Shown: piece by piece, positions 32,897 through 41,239 of the stretch
Numbering within the stretch: position 1 is the stretch's first letter
Layout: each line of letters starts with the position of its first letter
Source of the DNA: an uncultured bacterium
GTDB lineage: Bacteria > Desulfobacterota > DSM-4660 > Desulfatiglandales > CALKZT01
DNA: 42,768 bases
Direction of reading: 5' to 3'
NCBI GenBank assembly: GCA_938002815.1
Contig: CALKZT010000037.1
Coordinates: 1-42,768, forward strand
Translations under genes and position numbers: made by a program
Notes under the pieces: model-generated
The model's database searches: none
Told to the model about the DNA's origin: nothing
Seen by the model: only the letters and a program-made list of their open reading frames with translations

Positions 32897-35046
32897 AAAA
32901 ATTGCTGATAGTAGAATCCCCTTCCAAGGCGAGGACCCTTCAGTCTTATTTGGGTAAGGGGTACAAGATCATGGCCAGTGTAGGTCACATAAAGGACCTC
33001 CCCAAAAATCAGCTGGGGGTGGAGATAGAAAAGGACTTTCAACCCCATTATCAGATTATCAAGGGAAAGGAGAAGATAGTTAAAGAGCTCAAAAGTGAGG
33101 CAGCCAAGGCAAAGCAAATATACCTGGCACCAGACCCAGATAGGGAGGGAGAGGCAATAGCCTGGCACATAAAGGAAGAGGTTGCACCAGACAATCACAA
33201 GTGCTTTAGGGTCCTTTTTAACGAGATCACCAAGAACGCCGTTTTGGAGGCACTGAAGAACCCTCAACAGCTAAACCAGGCCAGATACGAATCCCAAAAG
33301 GCAAGGAGGATCTTAGATCGGCTGGTGGGCTACCTCATCTCCCCCATTCTGTGGCAGAAGGTAAAGGGGGGGCTGAGTGCAGGTAGGGTGCAGTCAGTGG
33401 CCCTTAGGATGGTCTGCGAAAGGGAGAGAGAGATCTTCGCCTTTGTGCCCCAGGAATATTGGTCCCTAAAGGCAAAACTTCAGGCCCAGAGTCCTCCTGT
33501 CTTCTCTGCAAGGCTTATAAAATATAAAGGAGAGAAGGTAGATAGGCCCCATAAGGCCCTTATTGAAGAGATCTACGAGCATGTGCTCACTAAAGATTTT
33601 TTGGTATCAAAGAGGGAAAAAAAGGAGGTCCAAAAATCTCCTCCGCCTCCTTTTATCACCAGCACCCTCCAGCAGGAGGCATCCAAGAAACTGGGCTATG
33701 CCCCGAAAAAGACCATGACCATCGCCCAGCAGCTCTACGAAGGCATAGAACTTAGTGATGGCCAGATCGTGGGTCTCATCACCTATATGAGAACAGATTC
33801 CACAAGGATCTCTGAAGAGGCAATTCAGGGGGCTAAGTCCTTTGTGGAAAAGAATTTTGGCAGGGAATATCTCCCTAAAAAACCCTATGCCTATAAGAAA
33901 AAGGGCACCATGCAGGATGCCCATGAGGCTATCAGGCCAACCCATTTGGAATACAGGCCAGAAGAGATAGCCAAATACCTCACAAAGGATCAACTGGCCC
34001 TCTATGAGCTCATCTACAAGAGGTTTCTCTCTTCCCAAATGGCCCCGGCCATACTGGAGCAGCTCCGCATAGATATAGTAGCCGGAGATTCCTTATTTAG
34101 GGCTACCGGAACCAGCATACTATTTAGGGGCTTTATGGAGGCATATATAGAATCAGAGCAAGAAGAGGGGAGTCAAAGCGAGGGGGCACAAGATGGCCAG
34201 GAGAGATTGCCCCATGTGGTGGAAGGGGAAATATTAAAGGTCTTGGAACTCAAAAAGGAGCAGCACTTCACACAACCCCCTCCCAGATATACAGAGGCGA
34301 CCCTTATTAAGGCCCTTGAGGAGAACGGGATCGGAAGGCCCTCTACCTACGCCACAATCGTTAGTAACATCTTGGAGAGGAGATACGTTCAAAAGGAGAA
34401 GGGATATCTGAAGCCCACAGAAATGGGGTTTATGGTAAATGAGCTTCTCCTAAAGAGTTTCCCGGGGATAATGGACCTAAAGTTTACAGCTAGAATGGAA
34501 GACCAGCTGGATAAGATAGAAAAGGGAGAACTCAGTTATACGGAGGTCATAAGGCGCTTTTACAAGGCCTTCAACAAAGAACTCTTAAAGGCCCAAAAGG
34601 AACTTAAAGGAGAGATTCCCACTGATGTGAAATGTCCCCTCTGTGGTGCCAATATGGTTATCAGGAGTGGGAAAAACGGGCTATTTTTGGGATGCTCCAA
34701 CTATCCACAATGTAAAGGCACAGCTAACTTCAAAAGGGATGAGGCTGGCAATATCCAGATCGTCGAAAGGTTAGAGGCCGAAATCAGCGACAGGACCTGT
34801 CCCAAATGTAATAGCCCCATGGTGAGAAAGGAGGGAAGATACGGTGCATTTATGGCATGTTCGGCCTACCCCCAGTGTAAGACCACCCTTCCCATAAATG
34901 GAGAGGAGACCAAAATAAAGTGCCCAATGGAGGGTTGCGATGGGACCATGGTAAAGAGGCGCACAAAGAATGGGAGGGTCTTTTATGGGTGCAGTAGGTA
35001 CCCTGATTGTAAATACACCTCTTGGAAACTACCTCCTGAGCGATAG
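32890..35046 (+). CDS. topA: DNA topoisomerase I
   Basis: 718 aa type IA topoisomerase that relaxes negative supercoils. The N-terminal TOPRIM domain (LLIVESPSKARTLQSYLG; LAPDPDREGEAIAWH with the DxDxE-like metal site) is followed by the gate domains with catalytic Tyr about 299 in GLITYMRTDSTRI. The C-terminal end has three zinc ribbons of the four-cysteine type: CPLC...CSNYPQC, CPKC...CSAYPQC and CPMEGC...CSRYPDC, the last with CX4C spacing in its first half. It follows dprA with a seven-base overlap, the common dprA-topA arrangement. The nrpR gene converges on it 33 bases downstream. Confidence 0.98.
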   Translation: MVEKLLIVESPSKARTLQSYLGKGYKIMASVGHIKDLPKNQLGVEIEKDFQPHYQIIKGKEKIVKELKSEAAKAKQIYLAPDPDREGEAIAWHIKEEVAPDNHKCFRVLFNEITKNAVLEALKNPQQLNQARYESQKARRILDRLVGYLISPILWQKVKGGLSAGRVQSVALRMVCEREREIFAFVPQEYWSLKAKLQAQSPPVFSARLIKYKGEKVDRPHKALIEEIYEHVLTKDFLVSKREKKEVQKSPPPPFITSTLQQEASKKLGYAPKKTMTIAQQLYEGIELSDGQIVGLITYMRTDSTRISEEAIQGAKSFVEKNFGREYLPKKPYAYKKKGTMQDAHEAIRPTHLEYRPEEIAKYLTKDQLALYELIYKRFLSSQMAPAILEQLRIDIVAGDSLFRATGTSILFRGFMEAYIESEQEEGSQSEGAQDGQERLPHVVEGEILKVLELKKEQHFTQPPPRYTEATLIKALEENGIGRPSTYATIVSNILERRYVQKEKGYLKPTEMGFMVNELLLKSFPGIMDLKFTARMEDQLDKIEKGELSYTEVIRRFYKAFNKELLKAQKELKGEIPTDVKCPLCGANMVIRSGKNGLFLGCSNYPQCKGTANFKRDEAGNIQIVERLEAEISDRTCPKCNSPMVRKEGRYGAFMACSAYPQCKTTLPINGEETKIKCPMEGCDGTMVKRRTKNGRVFYGCSRYPDCKYTSWKLPPER

Positions 35047-35079
35047 TAAGCCTGATGGTTTTTTTAATTAACAGGCCCA

Positions 35080-36090
35080 TCAAGCGAGTAACTTTTTTAC
35101 TACCTCATCAAGCTCTCTGTGGTGAAATAGCCTCCTAAAATCCACAAGTCCTGCCAAGGCCTTGGAGTGGGTCCTGCTCCCACATTCCTCAAGCACTGCA
35201 ATGGGGTTCAGACCCCCTATGACCACTGCCCCTATCCTCCCCTCTCCCACAGGGATTTCTAAGACCGGTCTGCCTGGATTACCTATTCTCATAAAGCCCC
35301 CAAGCCCTATCCTTTCCAACCTCTTGGCCAGCTCTACCACAAGGCCCCTGCTTTCTGCTGGAAATTCCCTGAAACTTGCCCCGATCTTCCCATTTCCATC
35401 CCTGATGGCACCCATATAATCTGTCATGCCACTTCTTATAAATATCTCGAGGGGATCTAAGGTGGTAGCATCATAATTGATTATCTCCACAAACCTGGAG
35501 GGCTTTCCGTTCACCAATTCCAATAAACCTCCGAACTTAGATTGAGTAGGGATACCATGCTTTAGGAGCACCCCATTCAATGTGATGGAGCAGACCGTAC
35601 CTATACCGATTTTGTCAGGGGGTATCTCAATGGGCCCCACCCTTTCGCCAGGATTAAAGACCGTCACGAGCGTGCCCATGCCATATCCCCTCTCAAAGAC
35701 CCCATGGACCGCCTTTAGGTGCAAGAGAAGCTCCCTTGGCTCCACGATAGAGGTATTGACTACCACAGATCCGGTTTTGGTGTTCAGATCAAAATCCATC
35801 AAGTAGGTAAGGTTCTCTATCTTTGCAGAGAGAAAACCCACCTTTTCATAGACCCGTGAGGATTCCAATTCCTTTATACCCAGCTCGGTAATCTCCCTCC
35901 CCTTTCTACCCAAATTTACGGTAAAGCCGGCCTTATCCATATCTGCCAGATAGGCTCTCACCGTTCGTTCACTCATCTCAAGCCCAATGTTCCTAAGCTC
36001 TTCCACTATAACGGAACTGGGAAGGGGCCTATCACTAACCCTTAAGATCCTAAGTATATGGAGATATTTTTGGTTCAAAACCTCAGACAT
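35080..36090 (-). CDS. NrpR-like nitrogen-responsive transcriptional repressor (winged helix + DUF128)
   Basis: 336 aa from the ATG at 36090. An RNase R-type winged helix-turn-helix (about 5-70: YLHILRILRVSDRPLPSSVIVEEL) is followed by one NrpR/DUF128 regulatory domain (about 80-330). NrpR represses nitrogen-assimilation genes in methanogenic archaea and responds to 2-oxoglutarate; bacterial homologs are known in some Desulfobacterota. GGAGGT lies nine bases before this ATG; the ORF-track start, a TTG at 36120, falls on the -10 element and is unlikely. It is divergent from a glutamate synthase gene with inverted repeats between them, consistent with control of ammonium assimilation and its own gene. 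Confidence 0.88.
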   Translation of the reverse strand: MSEVLNQKYLHILRILRVSDRPLPSSVIVEELRNIGLEMSERTVRAYLADMDKAGFTVNLGRKGREITELGIKELESSRVYEKVGFLSAKIENLTYLMDFDLNTKTGSVVVNTSIVEPRELLLHLKAVHGVFERGYGMGTLVTVFNPGERVGPIEIPPDKIGIGTVCSITLNGVLLKHGIPTQSKFGGLLELVNGKPSRFVEIINYDATTLDPLEIFIRSGMTDYMGAIRDGNGKIGASFREFPAESRGLVVELAKRLERIGLGGFMRIGNPGRPVLEIPVGEGRIGAVVIGGLNPIAVLEECGSRTHSKALAGLVDFRRLFHHRELDEVVKKLLA

Positions 36091-36119
36091 TGCCACACCA
36101 CCTCCATAAAATATCCCCA

Positions 36120-36148
36120 ATTATAAGCCATCCTGAGAAAGGACACAA
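36120..36148 (-). promoter_or_regulatory. Candidate nrpR promoter
   Basis: On the minus strand a perfect TATAAT (36125-36120) stands 17 bases from TTGTGT (36148-36143). Transcription would start near 36113, before the chosen nrpR ATG. The perfect inverted repeat at 36155-36172 lies just upstream of the -35. Confidence 0.55.
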
Positions 36149-36154
36149 CAAAAA

Positions 36155-36172
36155 TCTGGCATCATTGCCAGA
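36155..36172. promoter_or_regulatory. Inverted repeat TCTGGCA-N4-TGCCAGA, candidate NrpR operator 1
   Basis: Perfect 7-base dyad with a TCAT centre, directly upstream of the candidate nrpR promoter and about 75 bases upstream of the glutamate synthase promoter. The half-site TGGCA recurs in the second repeat at 36276, which suggests one regulator binds both. Confidence 0.5.
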
Positions 36173-36246
36173 AAACGATCTTGTCGGCAGATTCAAATCC
36201 ACGAGGTTCTCCCGCAATTTCTCCCAGTATCGAGATAATTTTTTAC

Positions 36247-36275
36247 TTGACTCATCCCGCCTAAGCAGGTAAATA
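36247..36275 (+). promoter_or_regulatory. Candidate promoter of the glutamate synthase gene
   Basis: TTGACT (36247-36252), 17 bases, then TAAATA (36270-36275); an overlapping AATAAT at 36272-36277 is another possible -10. The transcription start would fall inside the inverted repeat at 36276-36293. Confidence 0.5.
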
Positions 36276-36293
36276 ATGGCAATGTACTGCCGT
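36276..36293. promoter_or_regulatory. Imperfect inverted repeat ATGGCA-N6-TGCCGT, candidate NrpR operator 2
   Basis: Five of six positions pair, and the half-site TGGCA/TGCC matches the perfect repeat at 36155. It begins at the -10 element and covers the predicted transcription start, a classic repressor position. Confidence 0.45.
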
Positions 36294-36333
36294 TAGTTCG
36301 GCTGATAATTACCAGTAAAATAGGAGGAATATC

Positions 36334-37926
36334 ATGAATCTTCAAAGACCAAATTCCAATGACGCAACCAGAAGTGTAAACAGGTCTAGGTCCGTTGTGC
36401 CTTCCAGTGGCCTATGCTCCAGGTGTATCGACGGATGTCAGGGGAACTGTGAGGTATTTAGGGCCTCCTTTAGGGGAAGAGAGCTACTCTACCCGGGGCC
36501 ATTTGGAAGCATTACTGCTGGGGCAGATAAAGATTATCCTGTGGACTACTCTCATTTGAACATCCAGGGCTATGCCACAGGTGCAAAGGGCCTCCCTGCT
36601 TGGGTATCAGCGGGACCCGATACATGCATATTCCCTAAGGTAGATACAGAGACAGAATATGGATGGGATATAAAGGTAAGGATGAAGGTCCCCATCTTCA
36701 CAGGGGCCTTGGGGTCCACAGAGATAGCCAGGAAGAACTGGGAGCATTTTGCCGTGGGTGCTGCCATCAGCGGGATCACCTTGGTCTGCGGTGAAAACGT
36801 GTGCGGAATAGACCCTCAGTTAGAATTGGATTCCAACGGAAAGATCAAGAGCAGCCCTGACATGGACAGGCGTATAGCAGAATACAAGAAGTATCATCAA
36901 GGCTATGGTGAGATCCTGGTCCAAATGAATGTGGAGGATACAAGGCTCGGGGTGGCTGAGTATGTGATAGACAAACACGGTCTGGAGACCATAGAGCTAA
37001 AATGGGGCCAAGGGGCCAAATGTATCGGTGGTGAAATTAAGGTAAACTCCCTTGAAAGGGCATTGGAACTCCAGAGGAGGGGTTATATTGTTACACCTGA
37101 CCCCTCGGATCCCGTTAATCAGGCAGCGTTTCAGACAGGGGCCATAAAGGAATTTGAAAGACATAGTAGACTCGGTTTCGTAGAAGAAGAAGGTTTCCTC
37201 AAAGAGGTAGAGAGGTTAAGGGGACTTGGGTTTAAGAGGATCACCGTAAAGACAGGTGCCTATAGCCTAAGAGAGCTGGCAATGGCTATCAAGTGGGGTT
37301 CAAAGGCAAAGATAGATTTACTCACCATAGATGGCGCACCCGGTGGAACGGGAATGAGCCCCTGGAGGATGATGTGTGAATGGGGAGTACCCCACATATA
37401 TCTACACTCGGCCGCATACGAATTTGCCAAGATCCTCTCTGACAGGGGAGAAAGGGTACCTGACCTGGCCTTTGCAGGAGGATTTAGCAGTGAGGATGGA
37501 GTCTTTAAGGCATTGGCCCTGGGTGCGCCCTTTGTGAAGGCCGTCTGCATGGGTAGGGCCCTTATGATACCCGGAATGGTGGGAAAAAACATAGACCTCT
37601 GGATAAAAGAAGGTAAACTCCCCAAGACGGTGAGCGAATTCGGCAACACACCTGAGGAGATCTTTGTGTCCTACGAGGAAGTAAAAGGTATTGTCGGCTC
37701 AGAAGAGATTAAAAAGATACCTCTGGGTGCGGTTGGCATTTATAGTTTCTGCCAAAAGATCAAGGTAGGCCTGCAGCAACTAATGGCCGGTTCCCGTAAT
37801 TTTAGGGTTTCCTCCATAAGCAGAAGGGACCTCATGTCCCTCACAGAGGAGTGCGCTAAGGTTACAGGAATCCCGTATGTTATGGAGGCTTACAGAGAGG
37901 AAGCACTTGAAATCCTCACAAAATAG
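36334..37926 (+). CDS. Stand-alone glutamate synthase FMN-binding (central) domain protein
   Basis: 530 aa. The (beta/alpha)8 FMN-binding domain of GOGAT is recognisable: IELKWGQGAKCIGGEIKV, ITVKTGAYSLRELA, LLTIDGAPGGTGMSPW, and LAFAGGFSSEDGVFKALALGAPFVKAVCMGRAL near the end. There is no amidotransferase domain or GltD-like flavoprotein fused or nearby, as in archaeal-type GltB2 proteins. An N-terminal CSRCIDGCQGNC cluster of four cysteines could bind an iron-sulfur cluster. It should make glutamate from 2-oxoglutarate with partner subunits coded elsewhere. A strong AGGAGG precedes the ATG by six to seven bases. It is divergent from nrpR and probably repressed by it. Confidence 0.9.
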   Translation: MNLQRPNSNDATRSVNRSRSVVPSSGLCSRCIDGCQGNCEVFRASFRGRELLYPGPFGSITAGADKDYPVDYSHLNIQGYATGAKGLPAWVSAGPDTCIFPKVDTETEYGWDIKVRMKVPIFTGALGSTEIARKNWEHFAVGAAISGITLVCGENVCGIDPQLELDSNGKIKSSPDMDRRIAEYKKYHQGYGEILVQMNVEDTRLGVAEYVIDKHGLETIELKWGQGAKCIGGEIKVNSLERALELQRRGYIVTPDPSDPVNQAAFQTGAIKEFERHSRLGFVEEEGFLKEVERLRGLGFKRITVKTGAYSLRELAMAIKWGSKAKIDLLTIDGAPGGTGMSPWRMMCEWGVPHIYLHSAAYEFAKILSDRGERVPDLAFAGGFSSEDGVFKALALGAPFVKAVCMGRALMIPGMVGKNIDLWIKEGKLPKTVSEFGNTPEEIFVSYEEVKGIVGSEEIKKIPLGAVGIYSFCQKIKVGLQQLMAGSRNFRVSSISRRDLMSLTEECAKVTGIPYVMEAYREEALEILTK

Positions 37927-37959
37927 TCCCTCCCTCCTTGGATGTTAGAGACCTAAACT

Positions 37960-37996
37960 GGGCCGCTTCCTAAATCAGAGCCAGGGGAAGCGGCCC
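37960..37996 (+). terminator. Strong hairpin between glutamate synthase gene and metG (no U-tract)
   Basis: GGGCCGCTTCC and GGAAGCGGCCC form a perfect 11-base-pair stem with a 15-base loop, 33 bases after the stop. It is followed by an A-rich stretch rather than T residues on either strand, so it may be a terminator needing other factors, an mRNA 3' stabiliser or a leader element for metG. Confidence 0.5.
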
Positions 37997-38073
37997 CAAA
38001 ATAAAATCCCTACCATTTTTATACCTGTTGTGTTATCGATTATGTCCACATAAAATCTTGGAGCAATGAGAGG

Positions 38074-39945
38074 ATGGCATCCGTATATATTACAACGCCC
38101 ATATACTATGTGAACGCAGAGCCCCACCTTGGCCATGCCTATACCACCATAGTGGCAGATGTCTTTAAGAGGTTTATGGGACTTTTGGGCCATGAGACTT
38201 ATTTGCTTACAGGGACAGATGAACATGGCGAAAAGATAGTGCGTGCCTCCCAAGAGAAAAAAGAGCCTGTAAGGGAATATGTGGATAGAATCAGCAACCT
38301 CTTTAGGGAGCTCTGGCCCAAGCTCATGATATCTAACGATGATTTCATAAGGACCACCCAGCAGAGGCATATAAGGGTGGTCCAAGAGATATTGAATCTG
38401 GTCTACCAAAAGGGTGACATTTACTTCAGCGAATACGAAGGCCTCTATTGCTACGGTTGCGAGCGCTTTTACACAGAAAAAGAGCTGGTGGATGGGAAAT
38501 GCCCCGACCACAGGACCATTCCTGAGCCTGTAAAGGAGGCAAACTACTTCTTTAAAATGAGCAAATATCAGGGCTGGCTTGTGGAACACATCCAAAAAAA
38601 CCCGGACTTTATAAGACCAGAAAGGTATAGAAATGAGGTCATAAGTTTCTTAAAGGAACCCTTGGAAGACCTATGTATCTCAAGACCCAAGAAAAGGCTC
38701 ACCTGGGGCATACCACTCCCCTTTGACGAAAATTTTGTGACCTATGTCTGGTTCGATGCCCTGATAAATTATATATCCGGCCTTAGTTATCCCGACGGAG
38801 AGCTTTTTAAGAGGTTTTGGCCCAATGCCCAACACTTCATTGCAAAGGACATCCTAAAGCCCCATGGGGTCTACTGGCCCTGCATGCTGAAGGCAGCAGG
38901 GATTGAACCTTTCAAACACCTAAATGTTCATGGCTACTGGAACGTAAACCAGGGAAAGATGTCCAAGAGCTTAGGAAACGTGGTAAAGCCCTTGGACCTC
39001 ATAAACAAATACGGTTTGGACCAGTTCAGATACTTCCTCTTAAGGGAGATGGTATTCGGTTTAGATGCTGAGTTTAGCGAAGAGGCATTGGTAGGCCGCA
39101 TAAATTCAGACCTTGCCAACGACCTTGGAAACCTAATCATGCGTGTCCTTACCATGTTGGAAAAATATCTGGGCCTGAACTGGCCCAGGATGGGAGAGTT
39201 AACCGTCCTGGACCAGGAGATCTTGGAGGCGGCCTTTGAGACAATAGAGTTTTATGAAAAGGCCTTCTTATCCCTTGAATTCCACAAGGCTCTTATTCAG
39301 CTTTGGGATCTGATAAACAGGCTGAACAAATACATAGACACCACCGCCCCATGGGCATTGGCAAAAAAGGATAAAGAGAGGCTCCAAACCGTACTTTTTG
39401 TCCTGCTCTCTAATCTCAGGGCCATCTCCCTTCTCATATACCCGGTAATGCCTTCCTCTGCCCTCAAGATGCAAGATATGTTGGGATTTGACCCTAAGGG
39501 GCTTAAGCTCTCCCACCTAAAGGGCCTCCTAAAAAGACCCCTGGAAGGGAACCCCAAAAGACCCTATGCCCTTTTCCCAAGGGTAGAATACCTTAAGGAC
39601 ATGAAAACCCTAAAGGAGGATGGAATGGAGATCACCATAGAAGAATTTGGGAGACTGGATCTGAGGGTAGGAACCATCTTGGAGGCAGAAGATATCCCCA
39701 AGTCTAATAAGCTCTTAAGGCTCGTGGTGGACATTGGCGAAAAGAGACAAGTAATTGCAGGCATAAAAGAACACTTCAAACCCCAAGACCTGATCGGAAA
39801 GAGAGTGGTGGTTGTGGCAAACCTAAAGCCCACAAAACTTATGGGTATCGAAAGCAGAGGAATGGTCCTTGCCGCAGTGGGAGAAAGTGGGATCTCCCTT
39901 ATAGGTCCCTATGAACCCGTGGAACCTGGAGCAAAGGTGAGATGA
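38074..39945 (+). CDS. metG: Methionine--tRNA ligase with C-terminal tRNA-binding domain
   Basis: 623 aa. The class I signatures are HLGH (about 18-21, HIGH motif) and KMSKS (about 295). A zinc knuckle lies near 127-150 (CYGCERFY...CPDH), here with only one CXXC and a CPDH pair. The anticodon-binding helical domain spans about 350-500, and residues about 520-623 form the EMAP/Trbp111-like OB-fold (LDLRVGTILEAEDIPKSNKLL, IAGIKEHF) that aids tRNA binding and dimerisation. It charges initiator and elongator tRNA-Met. A GGAG lies about ten bases before the ATG. The stop overlaps the next gene by four bases. Confidence 0.98.
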   Translation: MASVYITTPIYYVNAEPHLGHAYTTIVADVFKRFMGLLGHETYLLTGTDEHGEKIVRASQEKKEPVREYVDRISNLFRELWPKLMISNDDFIRTTQQRHIRVVQEILNLVYQKGDIYFSEYEGLYCYGCERFYTEKELVDGKCPDHRTIPEPVKEANYFFKMSKYQGWLVEHIQKNPDFIRPERYRNEVISFLKEPLEDLCISRPKKRLTWGIPLPFDENFVTYVWFDALINYISGLSYPDGELFKRFWPNAQHFIAKDILKPHGVYWPCMLKAAGIEPFKHLNVHGYWNVNQGKMSKSLGNVVKPLDLINKYGLDQFRYFLLREMVFGLDAEFSEEALVGRINSDLANDLGNLIMRVLTMLEKYLGLNWPRMGELTVLDQEILEAAFETIEFYEKAFLSLEFHKALIQLWDLINRLNKYIDTTAPWALAKKDKERLQTVLFVLLSNLRAISLLIYPVMPSSALKMQDMLGFDPKGLKLSHLKGLLKRPLEGNPKRPYALFPRVEYLKDMKTLKEDGMEITIEEFGRLDLRVGTILEAEDIPKSNKLLRLVVDIGEKRQVIAGIKEHFKPQDLIGKRVVVVANLKPTKLMGIESRGMVLAAVGESGISLIGPYEPVEPGAKVR

Positions 39946-40709
39946 AGGTAGCCACCTTCAACTGTAATTCTGTGAGGTCTAGGCTCCAAATAATAATCAA
40001 ATGGCTTTCGGAAAATATCCCTGATGTCTTGTGCCTCCAGGAGACAAAGGTTCAGGACAAGGACTTTCCAGAGGGAGAATTCAAAAAATTGGGATATCAT
40101 AGCCTCTTTGTAGGCCAAAAGGCATATAATGGGGTAGCGATTATTACAAGAGAAAAGGCCTCTCTCATAAGTACTGACCTTCAAAAGGGCTTTGGAACTG
40201 AGGCAAGGTTTTTGGAAATAGAGTATGATGGCAGTTTCATCCTAAATGTCTATGTACCACAGGGCACTTCTGTTGAAAGTGAAAGATTCCCTTATAAGCT
40301 TAGCTTCCTGGATCGATTACTTGAATACCTAAATGAGCACCACAATCCTTCTCAAAGAATAATTCTTGCAGGTGATTTTAATGTGGCCCTTGAAGATATA
40401 GATGTATATGATCCAGAGGCATTTAGAAATGAAGTCTGTTTTCACCCTGAAGAACAGAAGAGATTACAAAAACTCCTCGAGTGGGGCCTTGTGGATACCT
40501 ATAGATTCAAATATCCAGAAAAGAGGTCCTATACCTTTTGGGACTACAGGATCCCCAATGGGTTTAAGAGAAACCTGGGGTGGAGAATAGACTATATTTT
40601 GTGTACAAAAATACTTATAGCCTCCTTAAAAGACGTAGAAGTGGATAAGGGCCCCAGGGGCCTTCCAAAACCTTCAGATCACACCTTCCTTTGGGCAGAA
40701 TTCAGGTAA
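39942..40709 (+). CDS. xth: Exodeoxyribonuclease III / AP endonuclease
   Basis: 255 aa, the family length. Catalytic motifs in order: FNCNSVRSR, LQETKVQD (metal-binding Glu), AGDFNVAL (about 145), WRIDYIL and SDHTFLWAEF (catalytic His) at the end. The enzyme cuts DNA at abasic sites and trims 3' ends during base-excision repair. It overlaps metG by ATGA, so it is translationally coupled to it. It converges on the GAF gene with five bases between the stops. Confidence 0.97.
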   Translation: MKVATFNCNSVRSRLQIIIKWLSENIPDVLCLQETKVQDKDFPEGEFKKLGYHSLFVGQKAYNGVAIITREKASLISTDLQKGFGTEARFLEIEYDGSFILNVYVPQGTSVESERFPYKLSFLDRLLEYLNEHHNPSQRIILAGDFNVALEDIDVYDPEAFRNEVCFHPEEQKRLQKLLEWGLVDTYRFKYPEKRSYTFWDYRIPNGFKRNLGWRIDYILCTKILIASLKDVEVDKGPRGLPKPSDHTFLWAEFR

Positions 40710-40714
40710 TGCCA

Positions 40715-41236
40715 TTAGGCTTCCATGTTAAGGGATGCAGATCTATGTATTGCAATACATGCAAGCCTTAGAAGGGCTACCAAGAAATCCATCTCATCTT
40801 GATTTGGGATCTTTGTATTTTCAAAATAGATCCTCAGGACGCAGTAAGTGTTTTCATCCACAGTTGCAGGGATCCCTATTATGGATTTGATACCCTCTTT
40901 AAGGGCTGCCTCCTTGTTATATACCCGAGAATCCCTTTGTGTGTCCTTAACTATGACTACGCCACCTTCCGATATCTCTGTCTGGGATCTACCCCCATCC
41001 AATGCACCACATCTTAGATATTCCCCGCTCAGTCCGTGGCTTGCGAGCAATTTTGCCCTAAAGTCCTTGCCCAGTACCCGTAAGGTACTCCCAAGCCCTC
41101 CTGAAAGTTCCGAGGCCAGATAGACTATAAAATACAGCAAATCACTTAGGTCTTCATCATAATAGATTGCTTCAATAACCCTTCCTAATGAGAAAAAGTA
41201 CAGGTCGGCTGGGGATTCCTTCAACTCCTTTCCCAT
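40715..41236 (-). CDS. GAF-domain protein
   Basis: 173 aa. After an N-terminal helix (about 1-30) the rest fits one GAF domain: LLYFIVYLASELSGGLGSTLRVLGKD, then GVVIVKDTQRDSRVYNKEAALKEGIKSIIGIPATVDENTYCVLRIYFE and a closing helix. There is no output domain, so it may sense a small ligand and act on a partner. Cysteines near residues 77, 132 and 159 do not form a clear motif. AGGAGG lies six bases before the ATG and overlaps the stop of the upstream phosphohydrolase gene (three-base gap), so the two are co-expressed. Ligand unknown. Confidence 0.82.
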   Translation of the reverse strand: MGKELKESPADLYFFSLGRVIEAIYYDEDLSDLLYFIVYLASELSGGLGSTLRVLGKDFRAKLLASHGLSGEYLRCGALDGGRSQTEISEGGVVIVKDTQRDSRVYNKEAALKEGIKSIIGIPATVDENTYCVLRIYFENTKIPNQDEMDFLVALLRLACIAIHRSASLNMEA

Positions 41237-41239
41237 CTT

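Noticed and set aside
35047-35079. GCCTG...CAGGC and TGATGG...CCATCA pairings between topA and nrpR stops, as a bidirectional terminator
   Set aside because: The two pairings exclude each other, loops are long, and the T run lies inside the loop rather than after the stem.
37975-38595. 206-aa minus-strand ORF opposite the start of metG
   Set aside because: Antisense shadow of a strong methionyl-tRNA synthetase match.
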